Source: Saccharopolyspora thermophila
GTDB taxonomy: Bacteria; Actinomycetota; Actinomycetes; Mycobacteriales; Pseudonocardiaceae
Length of the DNA stretch: 42,579 nucleotides
Direction of reading: 5' to 3'
Assembly: GCF_014646075.1 (NCBI RefSeq)
Contig: NZ_BMMT01000026.1
Coordinates: forward strand, 1-42,579
The position numbers and the translations under genes are program-made. Within the stretch, counting starts at the first letter, position 1. Every line of letters starts with the position of its first letter. Shown here piece by piece: positions 38,236 to 42,579 of the stretch. The notes under the pieces are model-generated. The model had not been told where the DNA came from. It saw only the letters and a list, made by a program, of their open reading frames with translations, and did not search any database.

Positions 38236-39603
38236 GTGGCACCACCGACCTCGGGGGCGGACGACGCCCCCACCCCGGACCAGTCTGCTGTGGACAGTGC
38301 ACAGCAGACCGGTGGTGTTGTGCTCGACTGGGACGCACTCGCCGGGCCACTGCGGCAGCGGCTGGCCGAACTGGCCGCCGGAGCCCTGGGCGAGATGCGC
38401 CCGTCGGACGTCCCCGCGCAACTGCGACCGGTGGTCCGCTTCACCCCGGCCAAGCGCGCCAAGCTCGGCCAGTCCGCGCTCCTCGCGGCCCTTCGCGACT
38501 CCGGGGTGTTCCGTACCGCGGTCGTCGACTGGTGCCGCACCCACCAGCCCGCAGCGCTGTCCCTCGACGACCCCGACCCCCTCGTGGTCGCCGCCGCCGC
38601 AGCGCTGCAGGGCTCGCCGACCGCGCCCCACTACGCGGAACTGATCGCGTTCCGCAGCGAACAGGGCCGGCTGCGCGGCGAGCGCGACTCGGCGGCAGCC
38701 CGCGCCGAGCGCCTTGCGGCCGAGGTGCAGCGGCTGCGCACCGAACTCACCGAGGCGAAGCAGGCCGCCGAACGCATCGGCGGCGAGAACAGCGCCGAGG
38801 CCGACCGGCTCCGCAAGCGCCTGCGCGAGCAGGGAGTCCGGTTGAAGGAAGCGAAGGACGCCGCGGAGCAGGCGCGGAGCGAGCTGGAGGTGGTGCGCGC
38901 GGAGCGCGACGCCGCGGTGGCGGAGATCACCGCGGAGCGCGATCGGGAGCGCGCGCGAGCGCAGGAGGAGCGCCGCCGCGCGGATCGCGCGAGCGCCGAG
39001 GTCGAGGTGGCGCGGCAGGCCGCCCGAGAAGCCCGGCAGGGCGACGAGGTACGGCTGGCGCTGCTGCTGGAGACGTTGGAGGGCGCCGTGGGCGGCCTGC
39101 GGCGCGAGCTCGGGGCGAGCGGGACCGGGCCGCGGCCCGCGGACGTCGTGCAGCGCGTGCGGGCGCATTCCGGGGCCACCGGCGAGGTGCCGGACATCGC
39201 CGCCCTGGACCGGTTGCTGGCGTTGCCCGCGGTGCACCTGATCGTCGACGGCTACAACGTGACCAAGACCGGTTACCCGGAACTGCCGCTGTCCGACCAG
39301 CGCGACCGGCTCTCGCACCAGCTGGCCGCGCTCGCCGCGCGGACCGGTGCGGAGGTCACCGTGGTGTTCGACGGGGCCGACGTGCTGGCGGTGCCCAGCA
39401 CGGGGCCGCGCGGGGTGCGGGTGCTGTTCAGCGAACCCGGGGTGCAGGCCGACGACGTGATCCGCGACCTCGTCTCCGCGGAGCCGAAGGGCCGGCAGGT
39501 CGTCGTGGCCACCTCGGATCGGGCGGTGGTGGCCTCGGTGCGGCGGCGCGGCGCGTACGCGGTGCCGTCGGCGCTGCTGCTGGCCCGGCTGCGGCGGTTC
39601 TAG
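38236..39603 (+). CDS. NYN (YacP-like) RNase-domain protein with a long coiled coil
   Basis: 455 residues from the GTG, or 457 from the ATG at 38230. Residues about 25-130 form a helical domain (LDWDALAGPLRQRLAELAAG, VPAQLRPVVRFTPAKRAKLG). About 135-290 is a continuous Glu/Arg/Ala coiled coil (RSEQGRLRGERDSAAARAER and similar heptads). The C-terminal 150 residues are a YacP-type NYN domain: HLIVDGYNVTKTGYPELPLS, EVTVVFDGADVLAVP, GVQADDVIRDLV, VVVATSDRAVV, with the acidic Mg-binding residues of this PIN-like nuclease fold. It may cut structured RNA. The start was chosen by its -10 spacing. Confidence 0.88.
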   Translation: MAPPTSGADDAPTPDQSAVDSAQQTGGVVLDWDALAGPLRQRLAELAAGALGEMRPSDVPAQLRPVVRFTPAKRAKLGQSALLAALRDSGVFRTAVVDWCRTHQPAALSLDDPDPLVVAAAAALQGSPTAPHYAELIAFRSEQGRLRGERDSAAARAERLAAEVQRLRTELTEAKQAAERIGGENSAEADRLRKRLREQGVRLKEAKDAAEQARSELEVVRAERDAAVAEITAERDRERARAQEERRRADRASAEVEVARQAAREARQGDEVRLALLLETLEGAVGGLRRELGASGTGPRPADVVQRVRAHSGATGEVPDIAALDRLLALPAVHLIVDGYNVTKTGYPELPLSDQRDRLSHQLAALAARTGAEVTVVFDGADVLAVPSTGPRGVRVLFSEPGVQADDVIRDLVSAEPKGRQVVVATSDRAVVASVRRRGAYAVPSALLLARLRRF

Positions 39604-39607
39604 TCGT

Positions 39608-39635
39608 TCGGCGACACCGAGCGACCGCTCGCCGA
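39608..39635 (+). terminator. Possible terminator of the NYN gene
   Basis: TCGGCGA (39608-39614) and TCGCCGA (39629-39635), with an alternative inner GAGCG/CGCTC helix. Five nt after the stop. Confidence 0.5.
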
Positions 39636-39779
39636 TCCGCGGGTGCGTGGTCGATCTCATAGTCGCTCACCGCGCCCCCCTCGATCGTCCCACGGAGTGA
39701 CGGCAATCATCACAATTCCAGGTAGACGGGGCCGAATATGCAGTCACGGTGAGCGAAGGACTCTCCTCCGTTAGAGGTC

Positions 39780-39797
39780 TTGTGCGCTGTTGCACAA
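39780..39797 (+). promoter_or_regulatory. CRP/FNR-like palindrome upstream of the NlpC/P60 gene
   Basis: TTGTGC-GCTGTT-GCACAA. This keeps the GTG-N8-CAC core of actinobacterial CRP/GlxR sites (consensus TGTGA-N6-TCACA). If the TAACCT at 39838-39843 is the -10, the site is centred near -61, a classical activator position. The regulator is inferred. Confidence 0.5.
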
Positions 39798-39837
39798 ATT
39801 TTTGGCCCCGCTTCTGGACCTTGCGCCTCACCTTTCG

Positions 39838-39979
39838 TAACCTAACCGGGACCTCGTGGCGATCAGCTGCCAGACAGGGCGGCGCGCGAGGCACCGCCGA
39901 ATCGGCTTGTCGGGGAGTCGAACCGGACGGATACGGGGGCATCCGCACCGGTAGGCGGGCAGAGAAGCAGTGAGGAGCA
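39838..39979 (+). promoter_or_regulatory. Putative promoter and structured 5' leader of the NlpC/P60 gene
   Basis: The 376-nt gap 39604-39979 holds no convincing gene. TAACCT at 39838-39843 is a TANNNT -10 candidate, giving a leader of about 130 nt. Within it ACCGG-a-CGGAT (39922-39932) pairs with ATCCG-ca-CCGGT (39941-39952) around an 8-nt loop, just before the purine-rich start region; a CCGCCG/CGGCTT segment lies before it. A long leader is uncommon next to so many leaderless genes. It lacks the end motifs of the ydaO c-di-AMP riboswitch. Confidence 0.4.
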
Positions 39980-41032
39980 GTGCGCGACGTGGCGTCGCAC
40001 GGACTGAAGCGTTCTCTGCGAGGCGCCCTCGCCGCAACGGCGGTCGCAGCCGTCGTCGGCATGACCTCCGGGCCGGCTCTCGCAGACCCGCAACTTCCCG
40101 ACAACGCATCGGACGCTGCCAAGCAGGTGCGGGAGCTCCAGCACCAGGCCGAGCAGCTCGTCGAAGAAAAGAAGAAGGCAGAGGACGACCACGAGGCCAA
40201 GAAGGCCGAACTCGACCGCGCCAACGCGGAAGCCTTCCAGGCCGAACAGGTCGCCAATCAGGCCCGGGCCGAGGAAGAGCGGTTCCGCGGCCAGGTCGAC
40301 AAGCTCACCCACGCCTCCTACCAGGGTGCGCGGCTGAACAAGCTCTCCGCCCTGCTGGTGAGCGAAACCCCGGATGACTTCCTGGACCGTGCGTCCGCGC
40401 TGGAAGTGCTGGCCAAGGACAACAACGACGCGATCCGCGCGCTTGCCTCGGCCACCGAGCAGGCCGAGACCGCCGAGCGGACCGCACAGGACGCCCGCAA
40501 CCGCGCCGCGCAGGCCGAGGCGGACGCCGCCCGCATCGCCGCCGAACTGGAACAGAAGTCCAGGGAGGTCGACGAGCAGATCGACAGGCTCAAGGAGCGG
40601 CTCGCCGAGCTGACCGACGCCGACCGCGCGTCCCTGATCACCGATGGTGAGACCGGTGTCGGCTCGGTCGCTGGTTCCGGCGCCGCGATCGCGGCGGTCA
40701 ACGCCGCGCTGAGCAAGCAGGGCTCCGCCTACGTGTGGGGTGCCAAGGGCCCGTCCACCTTCGACTGCTCGGGTCTGACCTACTGGGCCTACAAGCAGGC
40801 CGGGGTGACCATTGGCGGCTCCACCAAGACCCAGGTCACGCAGGGCCGCGCCGTGTCGGCCAGCCAGCTCAAGCCGGGCGACCTGATCTTCTACTACAGC
40901 CCGGTCAGCCACGTGGCCATGTACATCGGCAACGGCAAGGCGGTGCACGCCCCGACCACGGGTGACGTCGTCAAGGTGACCAACTACCGCAACATCGGCC
41001 CGGTGACGGCGATCCGCCGCATCGTGGGCTGA
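39980..41032 (+). CDS. Secreted coiled-coil NlpC/P60 peptidoglycan hydrolase (RipC-like)
   Basis: 350 residues. A basic N-terminus and signal peptide (LKRSLRGALAATAVAAVVGM, cleavage near PALADP, residue 36) is followed by a long coiled coil (about 42-215, Gln/Glu/Ala/Lys heptads). The NlpC/P60 domain (about 235-350) has catalytic Cys263 (TFDCSGLTYWA), His311 (SHVAMYIG) and His323 (AVHAPTT). Such enzymes cut D-glutamyl-diaminopimelate bonds, and the coiled coil commonly holds them inactive until FtsEX or another partner opens it. It corresponds to Rv2190c. Start uncertain: GTG 39980 has GGAG only 2 nt away, and GTG 39989 is an alternative. Confidence 0.93.
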   Translation: MRDVASHGLKRSLRGALAATAVAAVVGMTSGPALADPQLPDNASDAAKQVRELQHQAEQLVEEKKKAEDDHEAKKAELDRANAEAFQAEQVANQARAEEERFRGQVDKLTHASYQGARLNKLSALLVSETPDDFLDRASALEVLAKDNNDAIRALASATEQAETAERTAQDARNRAAQAEADAARIAAELEQKSREVDEQIDRLKERLAELTDADRASLITDGETGVGSVAGSGAAIAAVNAALSKQGSAYVWGAKGPSTFDCSGLTYWAYKQAGVTIGGSTKTQVTQGRAVSASQLKPGDLIFYYSPVSHVAMYIGNGKAVHAPTTGDVVKVTNYRNIGPVTAIRRIVG

Positions 41033-41067
41033 ACAGCCGCAGCCAGGCACTGAGCGAAAGCCGTTGC

Positions 41068-41099
41068 GCGGGGCCGGTACCAGCGGGTGCCAGCCCCGC
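41068..41099 (+). terminator. Terminator of the NlpC/P60 gene
   Basis: GCGGGGC (41068-41074) with GCCCCGC (41093-41099), continued inside by GGTACC/GGTGCC after one mismatch. 36 nt after the stop. Confidence 0.75.
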
Positions 41100-41139
41100 C
41101 GCGTCCGGGGGCGCTCGAACCGGTCCGTGTGATCCCGCT

Positions 41140-41145
41140 TACCAT
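41140..41145 (+). promoter_or_regulatory. Leaderless -10 box for the secreted HExxH protein
   Basis: TACCAT, 7 nt before the GTG at 41153. The ATG at 41144 lies inside this box and would therefore not be transcribed. Confidence 0.4.
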
Positions 41146-41152
41146 GCGCCCT

Positions 41153-42418
41153 GTGCCTGGCTCGGGGAAGTTTCGCGGATGGCTTGCCGCGGTGGCTGCC
41201 GCCGCGGTGCTGGTCGGGGTGAGCGGTGTTTCCCTGCCCGAGTCGCAGCCCGCGGCACCGGCGCCCGTGGCCGGGCGGTCCGGGCTCGCCCCGGGATCAG
41301 CGGTGCGGGCGTTGCTGGAGCGGCGGGCCGATGCGGTGCTCCGCAGGGACGAAGCGGCGTTCTCGGCCACAGTGGACCCGCTCGCGCCCGCGGACTTCCA
41401 GCAGCACCAGCTCGCGCTGTTCCGCAACCTCGCGGCGATACCGTTCGCGCAGCTGTCCTTCGAACTGGACAGCACGGCGGAGCCCGGCCTCGCCACCGAC
41501 ACATGGGTTCCGCCGGTTCGGTTCCAATACGCGCTGGCCAATGTGGACAGCGTGCCGACGCGACGCCCGCTCGGCTACGTCTTCGCCCGCCGCGGCGGCT
41601 CGTGGTACGTCGCCGACGACCGCGGCAACGGCTCGTCGCGGGGTTGGCGCGGTCCCTGGGATTTCGGCCCGTGCCACGTCGCGCGCCCCCCGTCCGGCCT
41701 GGTCATCGGCCACCGGGCGGCCGCGGTGGAGCGGGTGGCCCGGCTGCTGGGGGCCGCGGTCGCCGACGTGACCGAGGTGTGGGGCACCGGTTGGTCGCAG
41801 CGGGTCGGCGTAGTGCTGGCGGAGACCGCGGAGGAACTGCGCGCCCTTGTCGGCCCCGAGTTCGCCGTGGAGGGCATCGCGGCGGTCGCGGTGGCCGACC
41901 GGGTGGACACGGCCGCGCGGCGTGTGGAAGGGCCGCGCGTGGTGCTGACTCCGAGGGCGGCCGAACAGCTCTCCGATGCCGCGCTGGGCGTGGTGCTGCG
42001 GCACGAGATCACGCACATCGCGGCCCGCGCGGACACCGTCGAAGGCGCTCCGAGGTGGATGCTGGAGGGCTTCGCCGACTACGTCGGGTACCGCGAGAGC
42101 GGCGTGGCACCGCCCGACATCGCCCCGGAGCTGGTGCGGCGGCTGCGGGAGGACGGCCCGCCGCACGACCTGCCCGACGATGGCGACTTCCACCAGGGCG
42201 GCCGCCGCCTCGACCTGGCCTACCAGCAGTCCTGGTCGGTGGTCCGGCACCTGGCCGAGCGTCTCGGCGAACCCCGCCTGGTGCATCTCTACCGCCGCGT
42301 CGCGCTCACCCGGGACCCCGGTGAAGTGGACGCCATCCTGCGCGAGGAGACCGGCATGACCACGCGTGACCTGGCCGCCGACTGGGCCGCGGCCCTGCCC
42401 GCCGACTTCCACCCCTGA
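41153..42418 (+). CDS. Secreted or membrane-anchored zinc-metalloprotease-like protein
   Basis: 421 residues. An N-terminal hydrophobic segment (WLAAVAAAAVLVGVSGVSL) is a signal peptide or anchor. Residues about 40-165 form an NTF2-like or unknown alpha/beta domain (GSAVRALLERRADAVLRRDE, FRNLAAIPFAQLSFELD, GGSWYVADDRG). The C-terminal part has a gluzincin-type site: RHEITHIAAR (His284, Glu285, His288) and MLEGFADYVGYRE (Glu305), the usual spacing for the third ligand. The substrate is unknown. The start was selected by -10 spacing. It follows the NlpC/P60 gene but has its own promoter signal. Confidence 0.8.
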   Translation: MPGSGKFRGWLAAVAAAAVLVGVSGVSLPESQPAAPAPVAGRSGLAPGSAVRALLERRADAVLRRDEAAFSATVDPLAPADFQQHQLALFRNLAAIPFAQLSFELDSTAEPGLATDTWVPPVRFQYALANVDSVPTRRPLGYVFARRGGSWYVADDRGNGSSRGWRGPWDFGPCHVARPPSGLVIGHRAAAVERVARLLGAAVADVTEVWGTGWSQRVGVVLAETAEELRALVGPEFAVEGIAAVAVADRVDTAARRVEGPRVVLTPRAAEQLSDAALGVVLRHEITHIAARADTVEGAPRWMLEGFADYVGYRESGVAPPDIAPELVRRLREDGPPHDLPDDGDFHQGGRRLDLAYQQSWSVVRHLAERLGEPRLVHLYRRVALTRDPGEVDAILREETGMTTRDLAADWAAALPADFHP

Positions 42419-42452
42419 TCCGGTGGGAACGGCACCTTCCACCCAGTCAGGT

Positions 42453-42579
42453 TGAACTGGTCCCCGGTGGTTGGACTGTGGAATTCAGTTCCGATCATCG
42501 GGGAGCGGTGGTTTGGCTGGGCGTAGTTCGTTGACCGCGGAGCAGCGTGCGGCGGCGATAGAGTTGTTTGATGATGGTT
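42453..42579 (+). mobile_element. Left end of an IS3-family (IS150-like) insertion sequence, truncated by the window
   Basis: TGAACTGGTCCCCGGTGG followed by TTGGAC at 42453-42476 has the terminal-repeat form usual for IS150-group elements (TG-ACTG--CCC----GTTGGAC). It stands 60 nt before an ORF that opens like their orfA. Local base composition drops compared with the neighbouring core genes. The right end and the target duplication are outside the window. Confidence 0.5.
42513..42579 (+). CDS. Transposase orfA, N-terminal helix-turn-helix start (partial)
   Basis: From a TTG with GGGGAG 7 nt upstream the frame reads MAGRSSLTAEQRAAAIELFD then DG to the window edge. This is the opening helix of the helix-turn-helix domain in IS3-type orfA proteins and related transposases. 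Only 22 residues are available, so the family is provisional. Confidence 0.55.
   Translation, partial: MAGRSSLTAEQRAAAIELFDDG

Noticed and set aside
38080..39660. 526-codon minus-strand frame over the NYN gene
   Set aside because: Shadow of the repetitive coiled-coil codons; the plus-strand product has an intact NYN domain.
39749..39973. Small plus-strand ORF (74 codons) in the NlpC/P60 leader
   Set aside because: Codon composition is not coding-like, no ribosome-binding site precedes its start, and it overlaps the probable promoter elements.
39604..39979. ydaO-type c-di-AMP riboswitch upstream of the NlpC/P60 gene
   Set aside because: A CGCCGAATC string is present, but the conserved closing AGCTAACC-CGTAAGCG block and the GGGTGAATC block are absent in the right order.

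Overview
The window is chromosomal DNA from a high-GC actinomycete, most likely of the Pseudonocardiaceae (Saccharopolyspora or a close relative). The support is very high GC at third codon positions, an F420-type oxidoreductase, an actinobacterial bcc-aa3 respiratory cluster (diheme QcrC, three-helix QcrA, CtaF) and a gene order that, from memory, follows the Mycobacterium tuberculosis block Rv2190c to Rv2218 with insertions and losses. The species is not determined. No rRNA, tRNA or CRISPR array was seen.

Left third (1-17700): lipoate and 2-oxoacid dehydrogenase genes on the minus strand (lpd, sucB, lipB, start of lipA), with an F420-dependent oxidoreductase and two gene relics between lipB and lipA and an epimerase relic between sucB and lipB. 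LipB and LipA make the lipoyl groups carried by the two lipoyl domains of SucB, and Lpd reoxidises them. Then come a small unknown protein, an OsmC protein, leucyl aminopeptidase, an APC permease, a DUF402 protein, a small membrane protein, ilvE, the cobalamin lower-ligand operon cobU-cobT-cobS, a DUF3043 membrane protein, an IscA/HesB protein, an S4 protein and adenosine kinase.

Middle (17700-25600): an accessory insert relative to the mycobacterial order. It holds a homocysteine methyltransferase, an alpha-glucoside/maltose-type ABC operon (binding lipoprotein plus two permeases, no ATPase), a divergent LacI regulator followed by a GH13 alpha-glucosidase, and a secreted M23 peptidase.

Right (25650-42579): asnB; ctaC-ctaF; an AsnC-type effector-domain protein; trpD with a receiver-like protein; two small ORFs split by one stop codon; ctaE-qcrC-qcrA-qcrB; divergent exonuclease/GIY-YIG and NYN genes; a secreted coiled-coil NlpC/P60 hydrolase with a long structured leader; a secreted HExxH protein; and the left end of an IS3-like element running off the window.

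Most of the window is conserved core genome. I did not find a clearly new multi-gene system. The points most worth a second look are a repeated leaderless promoter signature (TANNNT 6-8 nt before the start codon) in front of about eleven genes, three decayed gene remnants near lipB, a 17-bp-stem intergenic element upstream of trpD, the CRP-like site and structured leader of the NlpC/P60 gene, and the in-frame stop dividing a small conserved-looking protein.
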